This document shows positions 27,640-36,630 of a stretch of DNA of 64,000 nt, in pieces (position 1 is the first letter of the stretch; every line of letters begins with the position of its first letter). The position numbers were made by a program, and so were the translations under genes. Under the pieces are notes generated by a model. It worked only from the letters and a program-made list of their open reading frames with translations. It had not been told where the DNA came from and did not search any database. Source of the stretch: JARRQJ01 sp963810615 (GTDB taxonomy: Bacteria; Pseudomonadota; Gammaproteobacteria; DRLM01); contig CAWEOA010000004.1 in assembly GCA_963810615.1 (NCBI GenBank), forward strand, positions 11,799 to 75,798, in the 5' to 3' direction.

Positions 27640-28365
27640 ATGATCGAGCTTTATTACTGGCCCACACCTAACGGTCACAAAATCACCATGTTTCTGGAAG
27701 AGACAGGGCTTGAGTACCGGATCAACCCGGTGAACATAGGCGCAGGCGATCAATTTAAGCCCGCGTTTCTCGAAATAAGTCCTAATAACCGTATGCCCGT
27801 CATCGTCGATACCGCCCCCTTGGACAAGGGCGAAGCAATATCGGTATTCGAGTCAGGAGCAATCCTGGTCTATCTGGCCGAAAAGACCAGGAAACTGTTG
27901 CCGACAGATCCGCGCGGCCGGATAACTGGGCTTGAATGGCTGTTCTGGCAGGTCGGCGGCCTCGGGCCGATGGCAGGGCAAAATCACCACTTCTCCAACT
28001 ATGCCGAGGAGAAGCTACCCTATGCCATCGACCGTTACGTAAACGAAACCAATCGACTGTACGGCGTGCTGGATCACCGGCTTGAGGGCCGAGAGTACAT
28101 TATCGGCGATGACTACAGCATAGCGGATATAGCAAGCTATCCCTGGGTCGTATCATGGAAGTCTCAACATATGAATCTGGACGATTTTCCAAACGTCAAA
28201 CGCTGGTTCACCGCAATCCGCAACCGGCCGGCCACCGTCAGCGCTTACATACAGGCCAAACCGTACTCAAACCGCCCGGTGATAACCGAAGAGAGCAGGA
28301 AAATCCTGTTCGGCCAGTCAGCCGCAAGCGTCCGGGCGCGCATCAATTCGGGCAATGCTTCATAG
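27640..28365 (+). CDS. Glutathione S-transferase, nu-class (YfcG/YghU-like)
   Basis: A 241-residue protein with an N-terminal thioredoxin-like domain (LYYWPTPNGHKITMFLEE and the cis-Pro in NNRMPVIVD, then ESGAI binding the gamma-glutamyl end) and an all-helical C-terminal domain (with DYSIADIASYPW). The TPNG.K motif is typical of YfcG/YghU nu-class enzymes, which have strong disulfide-bond reductase activity with glutathione. RBS AAGGAAG lies 7 bases before the ATG. Confidence 0.9.
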   Translation: MIELYYWPTPNGHKITMFLEETGLEYRINPVNIGAGDQFKPAFLEISPNNRMPVIVDTAPLDKGEAISVFESGAILVYLAEKTRKLLPTDPRGRITGLEWLFWQVGGLGPMAGQNHHFSNYAEEKLPYAIDRYVNETNRLYGVLDHRLEGREYIIGDDYSIADIASYPWVVSWKSQHMNLDDFPNVKRWFTAIRNRPATVSAYIQAKPYSNRPVITEESRKILFGQSAASVRARINSGNAS

Positions 28366-28840
28366 GATTCCCGCAGAGCGACATCAAATGTGAATCTTCA
28401 CAATCTAGTTAGGCCGATTGCATGAGCGCGAGCAACAAAGGGGAGATCGGCTCCAACCATTACTACGCCGACGGTGGCCTTCCAGTCGCGCTCCAGCTAC
28501 TGCAGTAATGGAATGGCCAGCAGCACATAGAGTTAATGGTTCACCTGTTCCCCCTACGATGCTTCAATCCTCTTGTCGACGGCCCGCCATTAGGATGCTA
28601 TCACATTAACAAAACCCTACTCCTGAAGTACAAATCTGCTCCATAGTCTCAACTCACTTGGTTTGCATTGTGATTTATCAATGTCCGACAAGGGGTCGTT
28701 CCTTAAGATTCACTTCATCAAGCGGGGAAACCAGTTTGCGCGGGATGGGATTTCGCATATTAGCAATGTGCACACGCGCTCCATACCGCGGCATCCCGTA
28801 TCTCGAGCTAGAAAATCAATAATCACGAGGGAGACAGGAG
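28366..28840. other. Intergenic, about 475 bp
   Basis: Holds the promoter region of the oxidase operon and one degraded FNR/CRP-like site. A 28-codon open frame from 28422 to 28508 lacks a ribosome binding site and is not called. Confidence 0.4.
28668..28681. promoter_or_regulatory. FNR/CRP-like site before the oxidase operon
   Basis: TTGTG-ATTT-ATCAA matches the FNR consensus TTGAT-N4-ATCAA at 8 of 10 positions and lies about 160 bp upstream of the oxidase start. C-type oxidases are commonly under FNR/ANR control. Confidence 0.35.
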
Positions 28841-31756
28841 ATGGCTCGCACTAACGAATCCTCGCCGCATCTGGTCGATACCCACTTAGTCAAAACCTGG
28901 TTGTACTGGTCCTTGGCGTGGCTGACGGTCTTTCCCCTGGTGGGGCTGTTGGTGTCCATCAAGTTCCACAACCCGGGATTTCTCGGCACCGAGCCGTGGT
29001 TCACCTTCGGCCGATTGCGGCCGGTGCACGTCAACGGCGTGATATTCGGCGCCTTCAGCACGCCCTTCCTCGGCCTGCTCTATTATCTGGTGCCACGGCT
29101 TGCCGGACGACCCATGGCCGGTATGGCCTTCAGCCGCTGGGCGCTGTGGGGCTGGCAGGTCTTCATCGTCACCGGCACCCTGTCCTTCCTGTTCGGTTAC
29201 AACCTGGGCTTCGAGGCGGACGAATTCCAATGGCCATGGAACATCCTGCGCTTCGTGGTGCTGAGCATCATCGGCACCCAGGTGCTGGTGACTCTGTTCC
29301 GGCGCAAGGAGGGCGGTTTCTACGTCGCCCTATGGTACGCGGTGGCCGCGCTGGTATGGACCCTGATGAATCTCATCCTCGGCAACGTGGTGCTTCCCTA
29401 TGTGCACATGTCCGGCATCAGCAACGCCGCGCTGCACGGCTTGTACATCCACTACGTGGTGGGTTTGTGGATCACGCCCGCGGGCCTGGCGCTGATGTAT
29501 TATTTCATCCCGCTGGCGTGCAAGAACCCGTTGTTCAGCCATGCCCTGTCCAAGTTCGGATTCTGGACCATCGCCCTGCTCTATCCGTTTCTGGGCACCC
29601 ATCATTATCTGTTCAGCCCCATCCCTTATCACAATCAGACCATCTCCATCGTTACCAGCATGCTGTTGATCATCCCGGTATGGGCGGTGGTCACCAATCA
29701 CTTCGGTACCGCGCTGGGACGCTGGGGCGCCATCGCCCACGGCACCGATGCCGACAGCTATGGCGCCAAGTTTTTACTGCTGGCGGTGTTCTTCTATCTG
29801 GTGGGTTGTTTTCAAGGATCGACCGAAGCCTTGCGCCGCGTCCAGGAGCTCACCCACTTCAGCGACTTCGTGATCGCCCATTCCCACTTCACAGTGTTCG
29901 GCACCTTCGTGGTCGCGGTGGTGGGCTCCATGTATTTCGTGTGGCCGCGCGTTACCGGCCGGCAGTTGTGGAGCGCGCGCATGGCCAGCTGGCACTTCTG
30001 GCTGACCATCGCCGGCGCCAGCGTGATGTTGCTGGGGCTGACCGCGCAGGGCTTCATCCAGGGCAGCATGCTGGAATACGGAGCCAATTGGGTGGATACC
30101 GTGGTGGAGATGAAACCGTGGTGGGTGGCGCGCACCCTGGCGGGAGCCACCATGGACATCGGTTTCGTGCTGATGGTCTACAACTTCATCCAGACGGCAC
30201 GCCATGGGGCGCCGTTCAAGGAGACGCCATACGGCGAGGCGCTGCAGACTCGTCCCGCCGGCGAGGAACGCCGCATCATCAGCACGCCCTCGGGCGTGGT
30301 GCTGATCGCCGGCATCAGCTACTTCCTGATCGCCGTGGTGGTACAGGGCATCTGGCCCTCGCTGCTGCCGGAGACCAATACCCCGGATGTCACCGATGCC
30401 GAGACCGGCCTGCCCATCAAGGCCACTGACTATACCCCGTTGCAACGACGCGGCCGCCAGGTCTATATCCGCGAGGGTTGCTGGTACTGCCATTCGCAAT
30501 ATATCCGCCCGGTTACCGGCGAGACCTCGCGCTGGGGCCCGCTCTCCCAGGCCGGTGAATATGACTTCGATCAACCCCATATGCTCAGCACACGGCGCAT
30601 CGGTCCGGACCTGTTCCGCGTCGGCCGCAAATATGCCGACGGCTGGCATGCGGCGCATCACTGGAATCCGCGCAACATCGTGCCCGATTCCATCATGCCA
30701 CGCTTTCCATGGCTGTTTAAACCGGCGCAGGGCGATAAGGCGCCCGAACTCAATGACGACGGCAAGGCGCTGGTGGCCTATCTGCAAAAGCTGGGCACCA
30801 ACATCGGAGACTGGCGCGAAACCTTCACGCCCACGCGCCTGATCAGCGGCGCCGCTATACAATTGAGTGCGCGCGACAAGCAGGCTTTGATCCCCAAGGG
30901 CAAGCGGGTTTATGAACGACGCTGCATCGGCTGTCACGGCGCCAAGGGCGACGGCAAAGGACCGGCAGCGCGTTTCTTCAAGACCAAGCCGCGGGATTTT
31001 ACCACCGGTATTTTCAAATTCCGCTCCACCGGCGGCGGCGCCAATACGCTGCCTTCCGATCAGGACTTGTTCATTACCATCAGCCACGGTCTGTGGGGTA
31101 CGCCCATGCCGCCCTGGTACAAGATCTCCAGCGAAGAACGGCTGGCGGTAATCCAATATATCAAGACCTTTTCCGATCGCTGGCAGAAAGAGCCGGTTAA
31201 TCCGCCCATCGATATCCCGCCCGAGCCGGCGGTGACCGCCGCCTCCATCAACCGCGGCCAAACTCATTTCAATCAGATCTGTTTCACCTGCCACGGCAAG
31301 GACGGCAAGGGTGACGGCCCCCTGGCCGCCAGCCTCACCGACACCTGGGGACATGCGGTCACGCCGGCCAATTTCACCCTCCCCGCCGGAGTACCTGGCG
31401 GCGTCAAGCTCGGCCACGACGGCACCCACATCTTCAAAACCGTCATGACCGGCGTGGGTGGCACACCCATGCCGGCCTTCGCCGGGACCTTCAAGCCCGG
31501 CGAGGTGTGGGACATCGTGCACTTCGTACAATCGCTGCGGGTGGATGCGCATGTGCAACACATGCAGGTGGTCGGCCTAGATAAAAGCAATGTGGACAAG
31601 GCACGCCGCCGCATCTGGGGCAGCCTGTCCCAGGCCGCCGCGGACGGACACATCGGTGATCCCGTGGTCGCCGGAAACTATCACCATGCCCCGGCCAAGG
31701 CGCGGCACGTCGCCCAGGCCGCCACCGCACAAATACAAGGAATACCATCGCCATGA
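28841..31756 (+). CDS. Fused C-type haem-copper oxidase: CcoN-CcoO-cytochrome c-cytochrome c
   Basis: A 971-residue single polypeptide. Residues 1-~505 are a CcoN-like catalytic subunit: His63 and His349 would bind the low-spin haem and His347 haem b3. His204, His254 and His255 are CuB ligands, and Tyr248, six residues before the His pair, matches the cross-linked Tyr of cbb3 oxidases. Residues ~530-660 are CcoO-like (CWYCH at 547-551, axial Met in IMPRFPW near 620). Two more class I c-type domains follow, CIGCH (695-699) and CFTCH (814-818). Normally CcoN, CcoO and CcoP are separate proteins. This one should carry three c haems plus the catalytic centre. RBS GGAG is next to the ATG. Confidence 0.88.
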   Translation: MARTNESSPHLVDTHLVKTWLYWSLAWLTVFPLVGLLVSIKFHNPGFLGTEPWFTFGRLRPVHVNGVIFGAFSTPFLGLLYYLVPRLAGRPMAGMAFSRWALWGWQVFIVTGTLSFLFGYNLGFEADEFQWPWNILRFVVLSIIGTQVLVTLFRRKEGGFYVALWYAVAALVWTLMNLILGNVVLPYVHMSGISNAALHGLYIHYVVGLWITPAGLALMYYFIPLACKNPLFSHALSKFGFWTIALLYPFLGTHHYLFSPIPYHNQTISIVTSMLLIIPVWAVVTNHFGTALGRWGAIAHGTDADSYGAKFLLLAVFFYLVGCFQGSTEALRRVQELTHFSDFVIAHSHFTVFGTFVVAVVGSMYFVWPRVTGRQLWSARMASWHFWLTIAGASVMLLGLTAQGFIQGSMLEYGANWVDTVVEMKPWWVARTLAGATMDIGFVLMVYNFIQTARHGAPFKETPYGEALQTRPAGEERRIISTPSGVVLIAGISYFLIAVVVQGIWPSLLPETNTPDVTDAETGLPIKATDYTPLQRRGRQVYIREGCWYCHSQYIRPVTGETSRWGPLSQAGEYDFDQPHMLSTRRIGPDLFRVGRKYADGWHAAHHWNPRNIVPDSIMPRFPWLFKPAQGDKAPELNDDGKALVAYLQKLGTNIGDWRETFTPTRLISGAAIQLSARDKQALIPKGKRVYERRCIGCHGAKGDGKGPAARFFKTKPRDFTTGIFKFRSTGGGANTLPSDQDLFITISHGLWGTPMPPWYKISSEERLAVIQYIKTFSDRWQKEPVNPPIDIPPEPAVTAASINRGQTHFNQICFTCHGKDGKGDGPLAASLTDTWGHAVTPANFTLPAGVPGGVKLGHDGTHIFKTVMTGVGGTPMPAFAGTFKPGEVWDIVHFVQSLRVDAHVQHMQVVGLDKSNVDKARRRIWGSLSQAAADGHIGDPVVAGNYHHAPAKARHVAQAATAQIQGIPSP

Positions 31757-31974
31757 CACTGCCCACCGGTGAAGAACGCAAAGAATTGTCCAGCAAGACC
31801 CACTACCGCTCGGATGAGAAGGCGAAGAAGGCCGACATCGTTTTCAAGTATCAGGACGCGGACCTGTTGGAGCGCCACGGCTATGTGCCTTATTGGCTCA
31901 AGCTGGTGACAGTGGGGCTGGTGATCTGGGGAGTCTATTACCTGTGGGCGTATTGGCTGCCGCCGCAAACCTGA
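31753..31974 (+). CDS. Small membrane subunit coupled to the fused oxidase (CcoP N-terminus-like)
   Basis: A 73-residue protein with a hydrophilic N-terminus and one membrane helix near the C-terminus (YWLKLVTVGLVIWGVYYLWA). The Trp/Tyr-rich helix resembles the N-terminal anchor of CcoP/FixP, but there is no haem motif. Those haems sit in the fused protein upstream instead. The ATG overlaps the oxidase stop (ATGA), so it should be made in proportion and act as an assembly or anchoring subunit. Confidence 0.75.
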   Translation: MTLPTGEERKELSSKTHYRSDEKAKKADIVFKYQDADLLERHGYVPYWLKLVTVGLVIWGVYYLWAYWLPPQT

Positions 31975-31992
31975 ATAGCAACACAATGGCGC

Positions 31993-32340
31993 TCAGTCGA
32001 GCCGTGTGCTTTTCGCCTCCGCTTCCAGCCGTTTTGCGTGTTCCCGGGCTTTACGGAAAAAATCCGGAGTGGGTCCGACGTCTTCATAGATCGGATCGTC
32101 ATGGTCGTCCGCGGCTATTACTCTTTTACCCTGCGCGTAGGGGAAGGCCTCCTGCAACTCATCGAGCGCGGCACCCAGCAATTCGGTGATGATCTGGGTC
32201 TCGGTCTTGGAGGGATACATCTCGGCCAGCGCCAGGAGACGCGCCGCATCGTACAGGGGTAATTGGACGGAGAATTCCCTGGCGGCGATTTCAGAGCCGG
32301 CATGTTTTTCCCAGTATTGCATCAAATCGCGTATTTTCAC
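31993..32340 (-). CDS. Small conserved cytoplasmic protein, function unknown
   Basis: A 115-residue, highly charged, helical protein. The first ~70 residues (YWEKHAGSE, LPLYDAARLLALAEMYP, TELLGAALDELQEA) look like an RHH/Arc-type fold, and the tail is acidic then basic. Similar proteins occur in pseudomonads and other gammaproteobacteria, but I know of no established function. It is convergent with the oxidase operon. Confidence 0.6.
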   Translation of the reverse strand: MKIRDLMQYWEKHAGSEIAAREFSVQLPLYDAARLLALAEMYPSKTETQIITELLGAALDELQEAFPYAQGKRVIAADDHDDPIYEDVGPTPDFFRKAREHAKRLEAEAKSTRLD

Positions 32341-32454
32341 TGCCTTACTCCGTGATCACAATCTGGCTATCGCTTTGCGCATTACCTGAGCTAGAAACCC
32401 GAAAGCGCAGGCGGTCGTTGTTCAACTGTGGCCGCCTGCGCCGGGAACCATCTT

Positions 32455-32796
32455 CTAATGCACCATAGCACCTTCAAGCGGATAGCCAGCGTCACGCCAG
32501 TCTTGAACGCCGCCTTCAAAATCGACGACATGGGTAAAGCCCGACTTGTCCAATTTCTTGGCGGCATTGGGTGACGCGGTACAGTCGAAGCTGGCGCAGT
32601 AAACAATAACTTTGGCATCCTTGTCGCCGACGCGCTGCTCCACCTTGCGGATAAAATCCTTGTCCGCCACCGGAATGTTAAATGACCCAGGAATACGGGC
32701 CTTCTCGAACTCGCCGCCGCCGAGGACATTTATCAGGTAAACGGACTCATTGCGATCAAGCAGACTCTTGAGCTGTTCACGTTTCATGGTTTCCAT
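32455..32796 (-). CDS. Single-domain rhodanese
   Basis: A 113-residue rhodanese fold protein (YLINVLGGGEFEKARIPGS, then the active-site region YCASFDCTAS and the closing FEGGVQDWRDAGYPLEG). The catalytic cysteine is expected in CASFDC, within a loop slightly different from the usual CxxGxR, so the sulfur acceptor may differ. The function is transfer of sulfane sulfur or a redox role. It lies between a small unknown gene and the PRC-barrel gene, all on the minus strand. Confidence 0.88.
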   Translation of the reverse strand: METMKREQLKSLLDRNESVYLINVLGGGEFEKARIPGSFNIPVADKDFIRKVEQRVGDKDAKVIVYCASFDCTASPNAAKKLDKSGFTHVVDFEGGVQDWRDAGYPLEGAMVH

Positions 32797-32928
32797 AATC
32801 TACCTCCTTCATCATCGTGCGTCTACCGCGCAGCCGGCGCGCGGGGCGCTCAGAAATTTACTGTATCGACGATACTCACTCCACCTTCTTCTCTGCCGCG
32901 GCAAGCTGTCTCGTCGAGGCGATATATC

Positions 32929-33657
32929 TTATTCCCAATATTTTCGGCGCGCATAATGTTCGAACAGCCTTATTTCATAGTCGCGACCGATAACGGATTT
33001 TGGATCGTATTCGGGCGCACTGCGGATATCGTCCCGGCACAGATCGACGAAGACGCTTTTCCTCGGCCAATCGATTTTCGCTATCCAGGCCGGATTAAGC
33101 AATACATGCTTGCCCGGCCACCAGTTGCGCGTATCGATCTCCAGATAGCACAACTTGAAATTGTTTTCATCGATTACGAAATCCGCCACATGGCCGATCT
33201 CGCCATCTTCCGCTGAAATGTTATAACCCACTACCTCTCTGGAACTGCGCAGCCGGCTGTCGGCCTGTCGGTCCCGCGGCTTGTTCGAGGAGGCTGGCGC
33301 GGGTGGTGCATAGGGGATGGAATCCCAATACGGCGGCCAGCCATAGTAGCGAAAGTAATCGACTTCGTAGCGGCGCGATACAGGCTCCTTACTCTCCATA
33401 GGCGGGCTGTCCTTGATTTGATTGCGGGAAAGCTCGACGAATATCTCGTTACTCTTTTCATCGACATTACCGATCGCAACGGAGGAAATGAGCACCCGCC
33501 TTCCCGTCAACCAGTGACCGGTATTCACCACAAAATAGCGAATTGTCCATGTCGAGTCGTCGAAATACACTTCTTCCACCGAACCTATCTCACCGTCTAT
33601 TGCGCTGATTGCATAGCGCTGCAATTCACCGAGACGGTGCAACATAACCATAGCCAT
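32929..33657 (-). CDS. Protein with two PRC-barrel domains
   Basis: A 242-residue protein made of two PRC-barrel repeats, each with the core I-S/A-x-D-G-E-I-G: AISAIDGEIGSVEEVYFDD (~16-34) and NISAEDGEIGHVADFVIDE (~146-164), followed by RYFVVNTGHW and CYLEIDTRNWWPG. The linker is rich in Pro, Ser and Arg. PRC-barrels occur in photosynthetic reaction centre H subunits, RimM and stress proteins. Two-domain forms like this are common next to ferritin/CBS/Usp stress genes. It is divergent from the glycosidase gene, with an FNR-type box between. Confidence 0.85.
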   Translation of the reverse strand: MAMVMLHRLGELQRYAISAIDGEIGSVEEVYFDDSTWTIRYFVVNTGHWLTGRRVLISSVAIGNVDEKSNEIFVELSRNQIKDSPPMESKEPVSRRYEVDYFRYYGWPPYWDSIPYAPPAPASSNKPRDRQADSRLRSSREVVGYNISAEDGEIGHVADFVIDENNFKLCYLEIDTRNWWPGKHVLLNPAWIAKIDWPRKSVFVDLCRDDIRSAPEYDPKSVIGRDYEIRLFEHYARRKYWE

Positions 33658-33979
33658 TTCGAATACTCCATAGCATCATCCTACCTCCTATTACGTCGGC
33701 GTATTGGCTTGTGGATGTTGCGAATATATCCTTACTATCCTCTTCATCTCCTTTCACGTCCCATAGCCAATTTACCTTACTCACCACTTAAATATGCCTA
33801 TAGGCAAGTATCAGGTCATATGTAATGCGAATACCTGATATCGGGCATTCTATGCAGTACCAAGGAACGCCACATTGAAAAATATCAATGAAGTGCGCAG
33901 AAAAATCGTCTACTGTGTCGATAATCTTCAATGCTGCTGGATTCTGATGCGGGGTTAAGCACTAAATAGAAAGTACTTA
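33658..33979. other. Divergent promoter region, about 320 bp
   Basis: Lies between the PRC-barrel gene (minus) and the glycosidase gene (plus). It contains an FNR-type box at 33875-33888. Otherwise nothing was recognised. Confidence 0.5.
33875..33888. promoter_or_regulatory. FNR-type box
   Basis: TTGAA-AAAT-ATCAA matches TTGAT-N4-ATCAA at 9 of 10 positions. It lies about 92 bp before the glycosidase ATG and about 218 bp before the PRC-barrel gene. Confidence 0.5.
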
Positions 33980-35236
33980 ATGAAAACCAAACCCATAAAT
34001 GAGGGCTACAGCAAGGCAATCGGTTTGTTGCATGATTGCGCTGCCGAACATGGCTTCCTCGCCTCGCCGACCAGAAACTCCAACTACCGGCGCATCTGGG
34101 GACGCGACGGCGCCATCATGGCGCTGGCGGCCCTTGTAAGTCGGGACCAGCACCTGATCAACACCGCGAGATGCACCTTTGAGACGCTGGCGGAACATCA
34201 GGGTCCGCATGGCGAAATTCCCGCCAACATTGACCCCGGCACGAATCGAACCAGCTACGGCGGCACCGCCGGTCGAATCGACACCGACCTATGGTTCATC
34301 ATCGGCTGCGGTGAATACTGGTTGGCTACGGAAGACAACCTTTTCCTGGAACGGCTATTGCCTACCCTGGAGAAGGTGCGTTTCCTACTTGGGGCCTGGG
34401 AATTCAACAATAGAGGATTACTCTACGTGCCACTGACCGGTGACTGGGCCGATGAATATCTGCACAACGGTTATGTCCTGTACGATCAGCTGCTATATCT
34501 CCAGGCGCAACGCACTCTCGCCCGCATTCACACCGCCATCCATGGTTCAAGCGACCATGGCCTGCAAGAACGGATCGGACGCCTTCACCATCTCATCTGC
34601 ACTAATTACTGGTTCGAAGACGGTGATACGGTCCCCGACGATGCCTATCATGAAGTGCTCTATAAAAAGGGTCATAAAGCGGCGAGTCACCGTCCCGAAC
34701 GGCATTGGCTCCCCTCCTTTTCTCCGACCGGCTATGGCTATCGCTTCGACAGCCTCGCTAACGTCTTGGCTTCCTTGCTGGACGTAGCCAGTGACGCACA
34801 GAGCGAAACCGTGGATGAATATATCGATAAATTTCTCGTTAGTGACGATCGATTGATATTGCCCGCATTCCACCCGGTCATCGAGCCGGTGGACGAAGAC
34901 TGGGAACACTTGCAGGTGATGTTTTCCTACACCTTCAAGAACAAACCCTACGAATATCATAACGGCGGCCTTTGGCCCATGGTCACCGGATTCTATGTGG
35001 CGGCCCTGGCAAAACGCGGCCGAACCGACAGGGCCAGGCGCTTTCTCTCGGCCATACATACCGCCAATGCCTCGACCATGGAAGGTGAAGCTTGGGGGTT
35101 CCCCGAATATCTCAACGGCAAAACCGGCGAACCCGGCGGCACCCGCTATCAAGGCTGGAGTGCGGCGGCGGCGGTCATCGGCCACCACACCGCGGCAGGG
35201 GATAAGCTATTCAAGATCGATGGGCATGACGTATAA
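33980..35236 (+). CDS. Six-hairpin glycosidase (amylo-alpha-1,6-glucosidase/GH15/GH100-like)
   Basis: A 418-residue soluble protein with the (alpha/alpha)6 pattern. Key segments are RRIWGRDGAIMALAALV (substrate-binding Arg-Asp near the first barrel helices), GEIPANIDP, IDTDLWFIIGCGEYWL, VPLTGDWADEYLH and NGGLWPMVTGFYVAALA. These resemble the catalytic domain of glycogen debranching enzymes and neutral invertases. Glu/Asp residues in TGDWADE and GEAWGFPE are candidate acid/base residues. It could act on glycogen, sucrose or trehalose-like sugars. It is transcribed toward the S2P protease gene, behind an FNR-type box. Confidence 0.7.
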   Translation: MKTKPINEGYSKAIGLLHDCAAEHGFLASPTRNSNYRRIWGRDGAIMALAALVSRDQHLINTARCTFETLAEHQGPHGEIPANIDPGTNRTSYGGTAGRIDTDLWFIIGCGEYWLATEDNLFLERLLPTLEKVRFLLGAWEFNNRGLLYVPLTGDWADEYLHNGYVLYDQLLYLQAQRTLARIHTAIHGSSDHGLQERIGRLHHLICTNYWFEDGDTVPDDAYHEVLYKKGHKAASHRPERHWLPSFSPTGYGYRFDSLANVLASLLDVASDAQSETVDEYIDKFLVSDDRLILPAFHPVIEPVDEDWEHLQVMFSYTFKNKPYEYHNGGLWPMVTGFYVAALAKRGRTDRARRFLSAIHTANASTMEGEAWGFPEYLNGKTGEPGGTRYQGWSAAAAVIGHHTAAGDKLFKIDGHDV

Positions 35237-35266
35237 AACCCTCGCATTGGTGTCGGTCAGCACGTA

Positions 35267-35280
35267 TTGACAAATATCAA
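35267..35280. promoter_or_regulatory. FNR-type box
   Basis: TTGAC-AAAT-ATCAA matches the consensus at 9 of 10 positions, about 80 bp upstream of the ATG of the protease gene. Confidence 0.5.
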
Positions 35281-35360
35281 GGCGCCGCCATGGCAGATTG
35301 CTTATGGTTGATATCCATTCCACAGCATTTAACCCCACATCACTTACTAAGAGGCCTATC

Positions 35361-36524
35361 ATGGAAACTCACCTAGCCCGCAACAGCGGCCCCGGGCATC
35401 GCCCGCTTTTTAGACTTTTAGGCTTCGAGGTCAAGATTGATATCAGTTGGATATTATTGGCGTTACTCATCACCTGGACCTTGGCCGTCGGCCTTTTCCC
35501 GCGCACCTACCCTGATCTCTCTCGGCCCACTTATTGGTGGATGGGAGTAGCGGGCGCTGTAGGTGTCTTCCTCTCCATCGTATTCCACGAACTGTCCCAT
35601 TCCCTGGTAGCCCGCCGCTTCGGCATGCCCATCAAGGGCATTACCCTGTTTATCTTCGGTGGTGTCGCCGAAATGGAAGACGAACCGCCTAGCCCCAAGG
35701 CGGAGTTCGTGATGGCGGTCGTCGGGCCGCTGGCCAGTTTGCTGCTCGCCGGTATTTTTTTTGAGTCGGCCCGCTTCGGTGAGGCCCACTCCTGGCATAC
35801 TGCCATCGTCGGAGTCCTAGCCTACCTCAGCTATCTCAATACCATCGTAGCGGTATTCAATCTGTTTCCGGCTTTCCCGCTCGATGGCGGCCGCATGTTG
35901 CGCGCCGCCTTGTGGGGCTGGAAGCGGCGCCTGACGGATGCGACCCGCATCGCCAGCCGTATCGGCAGCGGCTTTGCCTGGATACTGATGATTCTCGGCG
36001 TGGTGGCATTCGTCCGGGGAAATTTCATCGGAGGCACCTGGTGGTTTTTGATCGGCCTTTTTCTGCGCGGTGCCGCGGTGACGGCCTATCGCCAGGTGGT
36101 GATCCGCGAGACCTTACAGGGCGAAGCCATTCGCCGCCTGATGACCAGCACACCGATCAGCGTGACGCCCACCATCACCCTCCAGCAGCTGGTGGATGAC
36201 TATTTCTATAAGCACCACTTCAAAATGTTCCCGGTGGTGGAGAATGACAAGCTGTTGGGTTGCGTCACCACGCAAGATATAAAAGATACCCCCCGCCCGC
36301 AGTGGTCGGAACGAACCGTCGGTGACGTGTTAAGACCTTGTTCGGGGGACAACACGGTCTCACCCGACAGCGATACCGCCAAGGTCCTCGCACACATGAT
36401 GCTCCCGGATGCGCCCAGCCGGCTTATGGTCGTCGAAAACGAACACCTGCTGGGCGTGGTTTCGATTAAGGATCTCAAGTCCTTTATCGCCCTGAAACTC
36501 GATCTGGAGCCCACTGCCGACTGA
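35361..36524 (+). CDS. Site-2 protease family M50 with C-terminal CBS pair
   Basis: A 387-residue membrane protease from ATG 35361. HELSH (near residue 76) is the zinc-binding helix and FPLDGGRMLRA (near 175) supplies the third ligand Asp. Five to six hydrophobic helices fill residues 20-250. The C-terminal ~140 residues hold two CBS motifs (TSTPISVTPTITLQQLVDDY; LGVVSIKDLKSFI). It fits the Rv2625c/MJ0392 type of S2P, thought to cleave membrane-bound regulators in a nucleotide-sensitive way. The FNR-type box upstream suggests induction at low oxygen. Confidence 0.9.
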   Translation: METHLARNSGPGHRPLFRLLGFEVKIDISWILLALLITWTLAVGLFPRTYPDLSRPTYWWMGVAGAVGVFLSIVFHELSHSLVARRFGMPIKGITLFIFGGVAEMEDEPPSPKAEFVMAVVGPLASLLLAGIFFESARFGEAHSWHTAIVGVLAYLSYLNTIVAVFNLFPAFPLDGGRMLRAALWGWKRRLTDATRIASRIGSGFAWILMILGVVAFVRGNFIGGTWWFLIGLFLRGAAVTAYRQVVIRETLQGEAIRRLMTSTPISVTPTITLQQLVDDYFYKHHFKMFPVVENDKLLGCVTTQDIKDTPRPQWSERTVGDVLRPCSGDNTVSPDSDTAKVLAHMMLPDAPSRLMVVENEHLLGVVSIKDLKSFIALKLDLEPTAD

Positions 36525-36630
36525 TGCGATCATTCGTCTCGCACTATACCGCTAATTCATCGTGTATTCTTATGGGCGGCTGTGTGGTGCCAGTACACCA
36601 AAACCAATCTCCACAGACTAGACCGAACCT

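Noticed and set aside
28422..28508. 28-codon plus-strand frame before the oxidase operon
   Set aside because: No ribosome binding site and no hydrophobic helix or known motif.
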